This document shows positions 1-11,912 of a stretch of DNA of 64,000 nucleotides, piece by piece. The position numbers were made by a program, and so were the translations under genes. Source of the stretch: Cryptomeria japonica (Eukaryota; Streptophyta; Pinopsida; Cupressales; Cupressaceae). The notes under the pieces were generated by a model. That model did no database searches. It had not been told where the DNA came from and saw nothing but the letters and a program-made list of their open reading frames with translations. The stretch covers positions 474,792,573 to 474,856,572 of the forward strand of contig NC_081409.1 of assembly GCF_030272615.1 (NCBI RefSeq), written 5' to 3'. Numbering within the stretch: position 1 is the stretch's first letter; each line of letters opens with the position of its first letter.

Positions 1-5
1 AGGCT

Positions 6-1501
6 ATGGAAGCTAAGTTCCAGAGTCTTCAGAAGAATCACACTTGGGTCCTTTCTGATCTTCCTTCAGGGAAGAAGCCCATTAGCTGCAAATGGGTGTA
101 CAAAGTAAAATACAAAGCTGATGGAACCCTAGACAAGTATAAGGCTCGTCTTGTTGCTCGTGGGTTCTCACAGAAAGAAGGCATTGACTGCGAGGAGACT
201 TTTGCTCCTACAGCCAAATTGAGTACCATACGGCTCGTTCTTGCCTTGGCAGCCCAGTTCAGTTGGAAAGTCCATCAGATGGACGTCAAGAGTGCTTTTC
301 TGAATGGTGACTTACAGGAAGAGTCTACATGACGCAACCCCTAGGATTCAAGGTTGCTGGTCAAGAACAAAAGGTCTGTAGACTAGTCAAAGCACTCTAT
401 GGTCTGAAACAAGCTCCTCGGGCTTGGTACATGAAAATTGATAAGTACCTAACAGATCATGGTTTTCAGCGGAGTCCATCTGATGCAAACCTGTATATCA
501 AGCATACTAGTAATGATGTTCTGTTTGTGGTTGTCTATGTGGATGACTTAATCATTACTGGCAGTTCAGCACATTTGATCACTGGGATCAAACAGGATTT
601 GTGCCGCACCTTTGATATGACAGATTTGGGACTTCTACATTACTGCTTAGGAGTTGAAGTTTGGCAGACTGAGAACATTATCTTTCTCTCTCAGTCCAAG
701 TATGCCAGAAGTCTTGTGGACAGGTTCAGAATGCAAGATTGCAAACCTGCCTCTACTCCTATGGAACCTGGGCTCAAACTTTCAACTCAGTCATCTTCAC
801 CAGTTGTGGATGAATCTTTGTTCAGGCAACTAGTGGGCAGTCTCATCTATCTTGCTGCCACTAGACCTGACATCAGTTTTGCAGTGAGCTACATTTCACG
901 CTTCATGACAGCTCCCAAGGCTGATCATTGGATAGCAGCGAAGCGTGTGCTGCGTTATGTGAGTGGCACTCCTGATTATGGACTTCTGTACACTCGAAGT
1001 TCTGATCCTATACTCAGTGGCTACACAGATTCTGACTAGGCGGGTTCGGTTGATGACTGTAAGTCTACAACAGGGTATGTATTTAGTTTGGGATCTGGTG
1101 CTGTCACATGGACTAGTAAGAAGCAGTAGGCAGTGGCTCTCTCCTCGACAGAAGCAGAGTATCGGGGAGCAGTTAAGGCATCTTGTGAGGCGGTTTGGCT
1201 TCGACGAATGCTTGCGGATATGCATGTCTCCCAGGCAGGTCCTACTCCCTTGTTCTGTGATAATCAGGGAGTGCTCAAACTCGCCAAGAATCCAGTCTTC
1301 CATGAAAGAACCAAGCATGTGGAAACTCATTGTCATTATATTCGACAGCTGGTTGAAGACGGATCCATCCAGTTGTTGTATGTTCCTACCTCGGAGCAGC
1401 TAGCAGACATCTTCACCGAGCCCCTTGGTCCTGATAAATTTGTAAAATTCAGGGGGTCTATAGGTGTAGTTAATAGATTGAGCATTAAGGGAGGGTATTA
1501 G
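6..1501 (+). pseudogene. Ty1/copia pol, 3' part (RT and RNase H), decayed
   Basis: Reverse transcriptase and RNase H end of a copia polyprotein; the 5' part lies outside the window. The first segment carries the RT N-terminal motifs (CKWVYKVK, ARLVARGF, FAPTAK, QMDVKSAFLNG). A 1-nt loss near 321 shifts to the next frame, which carries LYGLKQAPRAWY and the catalytic YVDD (near 537-548). RNase H follows with STEAEYRGA, CDNQG and HVETHCHYIRQ. Lesions: the frameshift, a TAG at 1037 where SDxAG normally has Trp, and a TAG at 1127 just before the ALSSTEAEY block. Coding ends at 1501, immediately before a purine-rich PPT-like run. Family assignment is firm; the element is inactive. Confidence 0.93.
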
Positions 1502-1675
1502 AATATTAAAATAATGTTAAATTTAGTATTAATGCTCAATAGTGTATATTCTATTCTAGTTAAATCGTCTACGATCTTCTCAGCAGTTTCTTATTAGAAA
1601 CTTGCTATTCTTGTAAATATTGTTGTATTATTTATGAGCGTGTTGCTCATTCTGTTAATGAATCAATTCTTTGAA
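1488..1675 (+). repeat. Probable 3' LTR remnant of the copia element
   Basis: A polypurine-like run (AAGGGAGGG, near 1488-1496) directly follows the pol stop, as expected before a copia 3' LTR. The next ~170 bp are AT-rich and contain the promoter/poly(A)-like stretches common in small copia LTRs. The LTR would start at TATTAGAA, so the canonical TG is lost. No second LTR or target duplication is available in the window, so the right border is approximate. Confidence 0.45.
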
Positions 1676-1955
1676 ATCCATATGCTTCTGCATTTGTTTT
1701 AACTACTGCTGCTGCATTTCTTTGATCACTTGTTTGGCTTGCAACCTCTAAAGGTTCTTCTTCATCATCACTCTTTGGCTCTCTTCTTTGAGCAAATCCC
1801 TTTCTAATTTCTCCTTGTAAAGCTTCAACTTGCCTTCTCAAGGCTCTAAAATCATCACCATGGACAACATATGGAGGATTTCTACCTCCACTTCTAACTC
1901 CACCTCTACTCAACCACATGGGGCTCCTCTTGCATACATTTTTGTAAACACCCAC
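1647..1955 (-). pseudogene. Possible Gag-like ORF fragment (minus strand)
   Basis: A 102-codon open frame with a basic, Gly-rich N-terminus, then a heptad-like stretch (FRALRRQVEALQGEIRKGF) and an acidic tail (SDDEEEPLE). This composition resembles the N-terminal part of some plant LTR-retrotransposon Gag proteins. I see no zinc knuckle or protease, and the frame is not continued in the sequence downstream on the minus strand (below 1647), which is the copia LTR. It could be a truncated Gag or a chance frame. Confidence 0.3.
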
Positions 1956-2699
1956 AAGCTCAGTCCTGGTGCAAACTGCCTTCTTTCAACGAATTGGCAT
2001 GCACACTCAGATTCTTTTGGCTCCGATACGTCTGATGCAATGCAAACTTTCCCCCTTGCTTCAATTCGACAAACTCAACATAAAACCCATAGAGGCAGAT
2101 TCTCTTTGTTCACAATTTAAATTCACAATCATCGAACATATTGCAACACAAATGAAATTCACTCAAGAAAGCAATACTATGAATACATTACAGAAACAGC
2201 ATTTTACTGGCCTCTCAATACAAACTTGCTCTCTATCTCACTTTCTTCTATGCACTACCAATCTCTATTGCTTTGCTCTTGTTTTATACCTCCGATGTTT
2301 TATTTTCCTCTTCTCTGGTTTTATTTTTCTGCAAACTTTAAATAGTTACAGCTCCATACTCTTTTTCCTGTATTTCATCACAATTTCCTTCCACGCTGGC
2401 TACATATCTATTCTTCAGCTTTAGCACCACATCACTGTTTGCCACCACACCATTGTCTAATTTTTATTATTTCCCTTCTATAATCTCTTCAACCTCGATG
2501 CCTTTTAAACTTGACTTCTTCTTTTTACTGCACAAACACCGCACATTCATTCAGTTTGTGCCTTTGTCCTTCCTCACACAGACCCCTCTCTATCGTAGCT
2601 CCACTGTGATGTCACCATCTTAGTCTTAAGCTAACTTTAATAATTATATGTTCAGGAGTGGCAGTTATAGTTTAGAAATAAAGATTAGAAACCGTGAAA
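1956..2699. other. Unassigned AT-rich sequence
   Basis: Pyrimidine-rich plus strand. Open frames here (for example 1969-2424 +) are hydrophobic Phe/Leu/Ser-rich translations typical of non-coding T-rich sequence. No recognised domain, tandem array or terminal repeat. Probably old retroelement debris upstream (on the minus strand) of the Gag-like fragment. Confidence 0.4.
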
Positions 2700-3458
2700 T
2701 TGTATAAATAAAACAGTTTCCTTATCACTAGCCTCCTTATCCATTGGAGCAAAATAAAGGTGAGAAGAATGTTAGCATTAAATACTTCCAAGGAGAAGAG
2801 GTTCACTGATGGCTCTTTGTATACCTGCAATGAAATAGTTAGCATCATATTGTAAATAAGAAAGACTTGCAATCATTCATCATACCAAAGCCGATGAACT
2901 TGATGAGTTCAGAGGTGACTTATTTGGCAGCGATATAACACAATGAAGGTTGACTCTGAAGAAAGTTGGTGATAGAATTAAGAACAGCATCTGTGGATTC
3001 AGTGATAATTGAAGACATGGTCTGGGATAGACAAGTGATTGATAACATAAGGAACATCCCTTAATCATACCATTAAAAGAACCTAAGAGTGACCGGCATG
3101 AAGAGAATGATTATGACCAGGCATGGAGTATCATATGCAAAACAACGATCATTCAAACTATCACAAATACTGATTAATAATATTGTTCAAGGAAAGGGCG
3201 TTAACTATCTTCTAATCCATTGCCAAATTATTTATGAGGAAGTAGGATAATAATCAATTGGAGAGTAATAAAGAAATGTTTACAGGAATCCGATTAAGGA
3301 TAACCGACTATCATTAATTGATGTTAATGAAGGGATGTGATTAAGTCTAATTGGTAATCATAATGGCAATAGAAAGGTCTGGTAATAATGAATGGTCATA
3401 AGACATGTCCTTTGATAGCATGACTTATCATCCCTCTTCCAAGATATAATAAGGTGTT
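2700..3458 (+). repeat. LTR-like remnant related to 48.6-49.2 kb
   Basis: No coding content. Its right part (about 3340-3458) aligns by eye with 49060-49200: both share GTGATTAAGTC, then TAATGAA(T/A)GGTCATA(A/G)GACATG and a TATAATAAGG/TATAAAAGG-type TATA stretch. That order suggests the U3/promoter part of an LTR family, cut at 3458 by the TGTTGATGTG repeat. Similarity is diverged and was judged by reading only. Confidence 0.45.
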
Positions 3459-4500
3459 TGTTGATGTGTTTTTTATGCACTTTATACATAGAATAAAATA
3501 CCAAGGTATCTTATCCTCTCTTGAACAAAGACCTCTTGAATGCTTAAGCTATGTGATCATACGAGGTGGTTTCAAATGTCAGGTCTTAATGCGTGGATAA
3601 GTTCAATGGTTTGATTTGATATTGCTGCAATCACAAGGGGGACTTACGTTTGTACTTGAACTCTTGCTTGAATGCTGCTGGAATGTTGAAATTCACTTGA
3701 TTTGAAAAAAAGACAAAAGGGATTGAGGGTTTAGAGAAGTCTAATCTACTCCTAAGATCAATGATAGCACTGGACCATGCTTGGATGGACACATTTTTTA
3801 AAATGAGCTCTGCTTTGCAATGTTGCCAACAACTGCACAAAACCGATGCAATTTTCCAAGGTAAATGAAAGATTTTCATATCATGAACGTTCATTCAAAT
3901 ACCCAATACACTGGCATAACTTGAATAAACATATCCATAATTGAACTTAGCACGTTTTGATGTTTAGGCTAACTTGAAAATCATCCAACCACAAATAGTA
4001 TGAACCAAGGAATTATCAACATCCGCACATCACTCCATCACAATCAATGAACTTCATATAACATGAGGAACCAACAAGAAACGATAATATATGCAAAAGA
4101 AATGCCACCATTCACCATAAATTCAATGAAAAGTATGTTTATTTACATGCTTGGCAACAATTTCTACCTTCTCCTCGTACTCTACTGCTAACTACTAACT
4201 GCTACCGCTAACTACTAACTGCTAACTACTTGCAATCTAATATCTATTGATCAACTATTATCTATTAACCACTTTACAAATGAGGAGCGTGAGCCTTTTA
4301 TAGAGAGCTCATTACAAATGAATGGCTTGGATCAAATCGAAATCAATGGTCAAGGTTGAAAGAGATAAACCCTAATTAGGGTTAGTTATACCCATTACAT
4401 AACATTTAATGCTTGACCAATGATAAAATTACATTGAATTGGACACATGTCCATCATTGAATGTTGACCAATGGTTGATGAGGTTAGGTACATCGAACTT
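3459..4500 (+). repeat. Copy 1 of diverged direct repeat beginning TGTTGATGTG (LTR-like)
   Basis: Begins TGTTGATGTG. Over roughly 950-1050 bp it parallels the sequence starting at 6834. Shared landmarks in order are TTTTATGCAC, AGAATAAAATACCAA, CTCTTGAACAAA, CAGGTCTTGA-type, GGGGACTTAC, a pre-TATA region with ACAAATGAG then TATAGAGAG, CATTACAAATG(G)ATGG and CCCTAATTAGGGTT-type. Two such copies in direct orientation, the second preceded by a polypurine run, look like a diverged LTR pair. The 3' border is not resolved and no TSD was found. Confidence 0.55.
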
Positions 4501-6817
4501 TGTGCCTCCACATATGGTAGTTGTCCTCCTTGTTGGATGAGTCAAGTGTATTGAATTTGGACGTCTTGACTTGGAATGATGCGATTGGGTTGGTGATGAC
4601 TAAGTGCCACCTCAACTACCCCACGTAACTCATCACAAGTGTTTGTGATTTGAGCAATATCTCTTGATACTCAACATTTCCAAGTGCTCGAGGTGATGAT
4701 GGTGCGAGATATTCTCAAATTGCATCAATTTATTCAATTTGATCACCTTCACCTATCCTTGATCCTGAATCCCTTCACTTGAAGCCTTTGTCTTGGATTA
4801 CCTTCTTGTTGTACTGGCAACAATTCTTGGATTTCCGGAGGAAATTCAAGGTTGTCAAAGTTGTAAAATTCCTTCCTTATGATAATCCTCACACTTGCTA
4901 TGTTGAGATGTTCCTTCCTTGGTTAGCCATGTTGAACTATGAATTGATATTGTAAGTGTTGCCCTCTTGATGTGGTGGAAAAGTTCTTCATTCCATGCTC
5001 CACGTCCTCTATCCCTCTCTTGTATCAAACTTGTTTTCAAGGAAAGAACCCTGAATTATGATGGTGAACAAAACCCTAATTTAAAATGCAAAATACTCAC
5101 AAAATCACTTCATGAAGCCCTTCAGGATCTGGAAATGACATTTTCACTTGATAAATTGAAGTTTCAGGTCTAGAAATGGTGCTATTTTTGGTCTGATTTT
5201 CATCCTTTATAGGTCTAATTTCTCAATTTTGCTAGTTTGATTTCACCTTTATCTGCTCTTCGTCATGGATCTTTGCAAGTAAAGGACAAGTTGGTGACTG
5301 CCATGGATTTGAGGCAGCGAAGGAATAATCTTGATGACTTCTGTGGTTTTGAGGCAGTGATGGAAAGATTGTGATGACTGCCGGTGATGATCGCCATGGA
5401 TTTGAGGCTGTGAAGGAATAAAATCTTCCTTTTTAGTTCAAGCTTGCTGACTTCAAGCACTTAGTTGATCGATGTTGATCATCCTTCAATTTGTTCCAAG
5501 CAAGGGTTGGGCGAGTTCAATGTCTCATGTTCACTTTTTCAAGGATCAATCTTGCTATCTTTCATGCTTGAGGTATGGATTTCCTCAATCCATGGATGAG
5601 TTCTTCTTTGGTCGTGGATTTGGGTGAGTGAGGGAAAAACTCCTCCTTGGTCGTGGATTTCAGCATGTAAAGGAAAGATCACTCCTTGGCCTTGGATTTC
5701 AGCAAGGGAAAGTTGCAAGGAAGGTTGTGGATATTGACCAACCAAGGAAAAATGTCATGATCGCTGTGGATTTTAGGCAATGAAGGAAGTACTTGCTGAT
5801 GACTGCCGTGGATTTTTGGCAATGAGGGGGTGAACTTGAGAAAGGTCGTGGATCTTGGGAGGTGAAGGAAGGTCATGAAGATGGCCGTGGATTTTGGGGG
5901 GTGAAGGAAGGTTTTGACGTCATCAATATTCTTCATTGTTGTTCATCTTCAACATCAAGATCTCCTCACTCAATTCAACAAGGCATCTTTGTCATCACTC
6001 AACAAGGTGTTGAGATAGCATTACTCATCATTGCCTTTCAAAAATCTTCAAGCATTTGACCTCCACAAGGCATGGATCTTAGTAAGTCAAGGAAAAAAAC
6101 ATCCTAGGCCGGGGCGTGAGGGAATAGATGCTACCTTGGCCATGGATTTGAGCACATGAGGGAAAATTTCTACCATGGCTGTGGATTTGAGGCAGTCAAG
6201 GAAAAATCACATGCTTCCACCTCAAGTTGACCACTTCATTGCTTTCACCTTGTGTAGAATGACTTGCTCATAAGGTTGACTTGGTGTTTTCTTTCTCTTT
6301 CATCATCACCTAGACCTTGGTTGATCCTCATCAAGCATTTGACCTCAATTGATTGATCATCTCTCTTTGATCGTTCCTCGCCTCCATTTCTATCCTGAGG
6401 AAGTCCATTTGCTTGCTTGACTGCTCATCTCCCTTAAGATTCATATCCAAACTTGACCTGAAGGTTGCGTTGTGAAGCATCACCCAAAGACTACCCTAAC
6501 TCTCACCTATCACTTGACTCTCATCTATCACTTGAGCACTTAGAGCTGCAAAGACTCCAAACTAGTATAGAGGGAGACCCGATTGTTGCTAGATTGCCTG
6601 ACTAGACCTCCATGCACTGTCGTGCACACCTACGTTGTCAAGAGAAGCCAAGAGTAAATACAGCCTATAGAGGATTGCAACACTCGACTATTGCTAGATT
6701 GCCTGACTTGATCACCTCCTGATGACAAAGCATCGCATCCCCTCACAAGCAAGAGGTTTTAGACTTGAACTATTGCCAAGATAGACAACTAAGCCAAGAC
6801 AACTATGCTACCAAGCT
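4500..6817 (+). mobile_element. Interior of putative non-autonomous LTR element
   Basis: Lies between the two TGTTGATGTG repeats and ends in a purine run (6818-6833). No reverse transcriptase, integrase, gag or zinc-knuckle translation is seen on either strand. The content is non-coding with a degenerate minisatellite in the middle. This fits a LARD-type element, or an element whose coding part was lost. No convincing primer binding site was found, which weakens the interpretation. Confidence 0.4.
5262..6215 (+). repeat. Degenerate minisatellite with GTGGATTTxGGCAxTGAAGGAA motif
   Basis: At least a dozen imperfect copies of a 40-70 bp unit built around (C/T)CGTGGATTT, GGCAGTGAAGGAA and GATGACTGC or TCATGATCGC. 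Examples start near 5302, 5346, 5396, 5766, 5809, 5884, 6140 and 6179. On the minus strand the repeats give short frames with recurring SLPKIH or LKSMA peptides, but stops and frameshifts fall between units, so coding is doubtful. Confidence 0.65.
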
Positions 6818-6833
6818 AAAAAAGTGGGAGTCC
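6818..6833 (+). promoter_or_regulatory. Polypurine-tract-like run before repeat copy 2
   Basis: The 16-nt run AAAAAAGTGGGAGTCC abuts the TGTTGATGTG start. This is the position and composition of a plus-strand priming PPT upstream of a 3' LTR. It supports reading the downstream repeat as a 3' LTR on the plus strand. Confidence 0.5.
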
Positions 6834-7790
6834 TGTTGATGTGTGTTTTATGCACATAACATTCAGAATAAAATACCAAACTACTTTACCTTCTCTTGAA
6901 CAAAATCACCTTAGATGCTAAGGATAAGATCAACTAAAATGATTCCAAGGTTTCTACAGTCAGGTCTTGACGAGTGGGTAACTCAATGGTCGATGTGAAT
7001 TGCTGTTTTCACTTGGGGACTTACACAATTGTTCAAATTAACATTGTTTATCACGATGTGTGGAATGGGTGTGCTAATAGCTTAGGATATGGCAATGTAG
7101 TTCTGGACTCAAGACTTTCTAAAAAAAAATGGCAAAAGGAAATAGGGTTCAAGAAATCTATTCTAAGCCTAGGAATGTAGTAAATGATGAACAAATTTAG
7201 TAGAATCAAACTAGGCAAGGTCTCACCATCAAATCGAACAGATTTTGACACGAGCTTAGAGCAATCATCTAGGGTATACTTCATAGATTTTCAAACTATT
7301 ACCATCAAGCATTGAGACCATCCAAGTTGATGCATAACAATGGATATGTAATAATCGAAGTTAAGTTTGCATAAATTTCTAGTTGACTATGCACGATGTA
7401 CTTACTGTCAGCAAGAGGCTAGTGGTATGGATTCATAGATTCCACACAAATATACTCGACAACTCTTTCATTCAATCTAACAAACATTGAAAGCAAATTC
7501 TAATCTAAAATTCTAATCTAACTTGGAGGAATTGAGAACCTTGAATGCAAAACAACACTTGAAAGACAAAATCACCATCAAGTCGAACAATGATTTATAT
7601 TCAAATTGTTGCAGCATATACCAACAATTCTACAAAAACTCTCCTGTACAAATGAGAGGCATTGGGGTATATATAGAGTCTCATACAAAATGGATGGCCA
7701 AGATTAAAACTAAATCAAGGGCCAAGAACATTACAACAAAACCCTAGAGTTGCTCTAATTAGGGTTTACATAAAAAATGGAGCCACCAAC
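6834..7790 (+). repeat. Copy 2 of the TGTTGATGTG direct repeat (putative 3' LTR)
   Basis: Starts TGTTGATGTGTG and follows the same order of landmarks as the copy at 3459, including GGGGACTTAC, a TATATAGAG promoter-like box near 7670 and CTAATTAGGG. Similarity fades near 7790, where the old minus-strand ORF begins to be readable. The true right end (CA plus TSD) was not found. Confidence 0.5.
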
Positions 7791-8784
7791 ATATGGCCCA
7801 ATAGAAAGATACGTAGTCATTAAATAGGGAATGTTCTAGAAGATTCCTCCCTGCATCTCCCTCTCTCCTAGCATACACCAAGAATCTAGCCAATACAGAA
7901 TCTAACTCCATGGAAATGCTGGGTAAGGTATCTTGTTGTATATCAATCACGTCCAATGCATCCAAGCAAGAATCCAAAGTGTTCTCCCAATTTGACATAA
8001 GCTTCTGCGAATTATGAACATGAATCAACAAAGAGACCAAATCATCTATCCGACTCTTCTTCAAAGAGTCCAACTGATTGAAATACATGAATTTCATTTT
8101 GTCTCTTAATTCTGCTAAGTGTAAATCTCTGGCCTCACTGACATCAACCCCCAATAACTCCTCAATTGAGGCAAGGATCTTCAATTGAATATCATGAATT
8201 GATCCTTCAATCTCTGCACAACTCAGTTGTGTGCTCTCATAAGTTGATTTCTTCATGGCTAATGAACAAATACCAGCCATGGAAATCGTGTCTATTTCCA
8301 TTGTGCACAACATTCTCCCTAACCAATGTGGACTTAGGAATCTTCTTCAAAGCTCTGAGGCGTGGACTAGTCTTCTCCTGAATAGGTCAAAATTCTTCCC
8401 AAACTCCCTCCAATTACTGTATTCTGAATATGAGCCCTGTTGTCTTGTCAAATGCGTGGACAAACTAAGTAAGGAAATCATCCGCCTGTCTCTTTGTATT
8501 TTCAATCCATTTCTCCACCTTCGAGAGTGTATCTCTTGCTGCCTCATAATGTGAATGTAGTCCACGATCAATTGCAATAGGGGAAATAAGGGTGGGATTC
8601 TCACGTCTTATCCCTACAATGTACTCTCTAAGTCTGATATTCTCTTCTTTGTACTTCTCCTTTTCTTCAATTTCTCTATCCAATCTCGCACTGATTTCCC
8701 TAAGGTTATCACCAACCTCCAGAAATTCCCGCTCTCTTGTAGTACGACCAAGGGCAATTGAAGTAATCTGGAAATCCATGGGAG
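7759..8784 (-). pseudogene. Older-element ORF, C-terminal coiled-coil part
   Basis: Minus-strand coding remnant that continues the ORF starting at 20585, displaced by insertion of gypsy element G1. Reading from 8780 it begins TPMDFQITSIALGR and runs into heptad-rich, charged sequence (NLREISARLDREIEEKEKYKEEN), then KVEKWIENTKRQ. A frameshift near 8470 and a TGA at 8347 precede a last segment (8313-7759) rich in acidic and Leu residues (IHDIQLKILASIEELLG). No catalytic motif is seen. In both G1 and G2, the ORF3 also ends in a coiled coil, so this is probably the same class of protein. The C-terminus is undefined because repeat copy 2 abuts it. Confidence 0.6.
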
Positions 8785-8814
8785 TGTTTACCCTCTCCGG
8801 TGAATAACTTAAAG
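8785..8814 (-). repeat. Truncated 3' LTR stump of G1
   Basis: These 30 bp match the inner end of the right-hand LTR (17986-18015) with two differences, beginning TGTTTACCCTCTC. The next bases (from about 8815) instead match the region upstream of the PPT in G2 (conserved GTCGTC/GACGAC hairpin). About 240 bp of LTR plus the PPT have therefore been deleted. Confidence 0.8.
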
Positions 8815-8819
8815 ACAAG

Positions 8820-8835
8820 GTCGTCTCCGGACGAC
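8820..8835 (-). other. Hairpin upstream of the (deleted) G1 PPT
   Basis: GTCGTC and GACGAC arms with a 4-nt loop. G2 has the same arms with a 3-nt loop at the equivalent site (43041-43055), so the structure is kept although the loop differs. Confidence 0.6.
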
Positions 8836-8865
8836 AAACAACATGGAAGGATTACAACACAAAAC

Positions 8866-11335
8866 TCAGGACTGAGAAGGTGGTGGAGGAAGCGTCCCTG
8901 ATGGAGAGGGGGCGGCGCTCAGGCAGGCGTGTAACTCGTAGACCTGGTCAATCTACAACTTGAGGTCCCGCTCCGCCACCATCTGGCGTTCCATCGCTGT
9001 TTTCACCATCAATACGGCCTCCAAAACTTCCTTATCTTTCTGATCCACTTGCTCCAACACGCCACTCAGTTGGTTCGCCAACATAGTCCTGTCGTCCTGC
9101 ACTTCCTCCAACCGTGCCTCCAAGGCACCCCTAGTCGTCCTCTCCTCGGTTAACATTGTTTCCAAGGCAGCTCGTTCTGCATCCCATGCGGCCGTTGCTC
9201 GGGCCAACTGCTCTCGGTGGAGTTCCTTCGTCTGCTGGAGCCTAGTAACTAACTCATCTCGTGCCAACATGGCCTCCCTGTGCTGGGTCTCTGTACTGTC
9301 GGCAATATACTGCGTCCTTCGCAACTCATAGCAAGTTTCTCGGAAGGACTGCTCTATCTGCCTCAACAATGCCCCTCGGTTGGTTTCACCAACCTGCTCC
9401 CGAAGGCCCCAATTCTCCAACATCTGCAAGGTCTCTGTGGTAGGCCATCCACCAAACTCGAAGCACTGAGTAAAGTGGGTCCTGCACCTGTCCCTCATGA
9501 ACTCAAGTAGTCGTGCCAACTCCTCATCTGCCCGGGCCTCACCCTTAGATCGTACGGAGGTTACTACCCTTCTGGCTTCCACAACCATATCCGCCAAAAA
9601 CTGCTCTAACTCCCTGTCGCCATCCCCTCCCGAAGATGCTACTACATCCTGCTCCTCCATAGCCGCGTGGGGAGGCTGAGGGAAACTCGGGGTGAACTCC
9701 TCCTGCGTAGGGCTCAACATCAACTGGCGGATGGGTGAGTGATCCCTCGGTACACTCCTCGTAGGCTCTGGCAAACCATCTCCAACTAAGTCCACAATCT
9801 TGTGAGGACTCGGCTCCCGCCTTGGAGAAAGGACTACTGTTCCAACGGGGGCCATTGGTGCCAACTTGAACCGGCTCAACCATGCATTCATGTCCTGCTG
9901 AGAAGGGCGATCACTCCCTCCAAAAGGTTCTGGTGGTACCGCCATCTCCCCCGCTGCTCTCCCTCCAACCTCTACTACTGTCGTGGGATGGCTCTCGTCC
10001 ACCACCAGAGGCTCTACCGATGTCCCAGCCGCAGGTGGGGGGGCCATAATCACGGGTGTCCAACCTTGCCCAAAACCAAGAACTGGTACTGCCATCACTA
10101 CCGCACCTGGAGGAGGCAACATGGTACTTGCGGGAGTCGTTTGCCCATCTAGAGGCTGCACGACCGTCGCGGATGTTGCCCCCATGTCGATCTCTCCATG
10201 TGGCCCACCCTGACCCACCATTCGAAAACTAGTCTCCGTGGCAGAATCACTGGAGTCCTCCGCCTCCTCACTCGGGTCACTACTGCCAGACTCAGACTTT
10301 GTTGTCGATGCTGAAATCACTACCCTCCTCTTCCATTTCATGCAGAGTGAATATCGCCGCTTTTGCCGTGGTGTCCAGGTGCATCCAATAAAATATTGGG
10401 GGTTGTCCAGGTTGTACACGACCTTGTGGTGCCAAGTACTGGTCCTTGTCCCGTGAGCCCCGAAGGCGTACTGCATCCAAAAAGAACCCGATAGCGTGGT
10501 AGGGCATGTAGAAAGTCCTGTGTTGGAGAGTCATGAATTCCTCCATTCTGTTCGCTAATACAGATGCCCAGTCATATACTATACCGTTATGGATGCCATT
10601 CACGAGCACCATCTGTGCCATGGCAATATCCGAAGCTCGACTTGCTCCCGTCAACCGGCTCTTCACGACATCCACCAGGCATCACCATATTCCTTCTCGT
10701 AAAAACAACTTCTTCAGACCGCGACTCTTGCTTGCGTGCTGAAGGCTAGCAAGTTCTGCTTGTGTGAGGTCGTTGCGACACATTAGTTTCAGAAGTTTAT
10801 CTTTGAAGTCGGGGGCTATTTTTTGTGCCTTATCCACTTTCTTTTCGTGCATCCTTGGAATACCAAAAACTCTGGTCAATTCGGTCGAAGCAAACGATAT
10901 TGTAAGCTGCTGGTGGTCATAATCAAACATTGATTGCCGCCTGTGCGAGTCGTAAGTACCAATCATGGCGCGCAACACCACCTCGAAGTCCTTGATGCAA
11001 AAAATCGGCATCTGGATGGCCCACTGTACCTGTGCAAGTCGCAGTTGCATCTTTAGAGGGTCATCATTCGGGGTATCATTCCACCATCTCCTGCAATCTG
11101 TGCCAGTCAAACCCTCAAAAGTAATTGTGTCCATCGTCACGTCACTGTTTGCTGGCGTCTGTTGCACTTTGGAGCGTACCTTCTTCCCTTTCTTTTGGCT
11201 GCTGTCCGCCATGCTGCCTCTTACCTTTACACCCGAAGGCAAAGTCCTGACCACACTCTTGTTCCCTGAGGTTGACGGTACTGCACCAGGTAACTGCCGT
11301 AACTGCTTTTGCCAATTTTTCCCACTTGCGTCCAT
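8866..11335 (-). pseudogene. G1 ORF3: possible PMD-like N-terminus, acidic linker, coiled-coil C-terminus
   Basis: Extra ORF downstream of pol. The start is taken at 11335 (MDASGKNW), which aligns with the G2 ORF3 start (MESAGKRNW). N-terminal part: ITFEGLTGTDCRRWWNDTP, then YDSHRR..FDYDHQQLTISFASTELTRVFGIPR, reminiscent of the plant mobile domain pattern (R..TF....GE.TITL.DV..LLGLP). Next comes VKSRLTGASRASDIA, then a long Ser/Glu/Pro-rich segment. The last ~200 residues are Glu/Arg/Leu-rich coiled coil (LRQIEQSFRETCYELRRTQ). Lesions: TGA at 10682 (Trp in G2), a frameshift near 10360, and TAG at 8953. The ancestral stop is probably TGA at 8866. The PMD link is by motif only; function unknown. 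Confidence 0.75.
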
Positions 11336-11643
11336 TAAATAATACTTCCTTTGTCGTTTGTGCCCTCTATTTTTAAACAAAAAAAAAAGGATTAAAATAA
11401 TAAACACGTGCCTCTTTCTCCCTCCCTGGAATGCTGTAGCTGTACGGTGTAACCGTACGGTAATGCTGTGCCGTTGCCTTGCCTTACTCTTCGCTTCCTT
11501 GCGCGGTTCCTTGCTATGCTGGGTTGCGTGTTATTTTTGTTTTTCGGTGGAGCGGACTTGTGCGGCTGCGTGTTGTTTTTTTGCGGACTTGTGCGGGCTG
11601 CGTGTGTGTTTGCGGGCTTGTGCGGGGCTTTTATGTGCGGGTG

Positions 11644-11820
11644 TCCACCACCGGTGGTCCACCGTCGGTGTGTCCACCGCCGGTGGTGTCCATCGCCGGT
11701 GTTGCCACCGCACGGTGGTGTCCACCGCCGGTGGTCCACCGTCAGTGTTGCCACCGCACGGTGGTCCCACCGTCGGTGTTACCACTGCATGGTGGTTCCA
11801 TCGCTGGTGGTCCCACCGTG
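11644..11820 (-). repeat. Palindromic CCACCG-CGGTGG array of G1
   Basis: About ten adjoining units of 13-16 bp, each with CCACC(G) and (C)GGTGG arms around 1-3 variable bases, for example CCACCGCACGGTGG. On the sense strand a T/A homopolymer (plus-strand T run 11821-11835) immediately precedes it. It lies between the pol stop (11913) and the ORF3 start (11335). The equivalent interval of G2 has the same kind of array. Each unit can form a short GC-rich hairpin. Confidence 0.85.
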
Positions 11821-11912
11821 TTTTTTTTTTTTTTTGCAATTTCAACCGTATGGTTAACTATACGATCGTACGTTTTTTTAAATTTTTTTTATTGTACCCC
11901 AAGTCTAAACTG

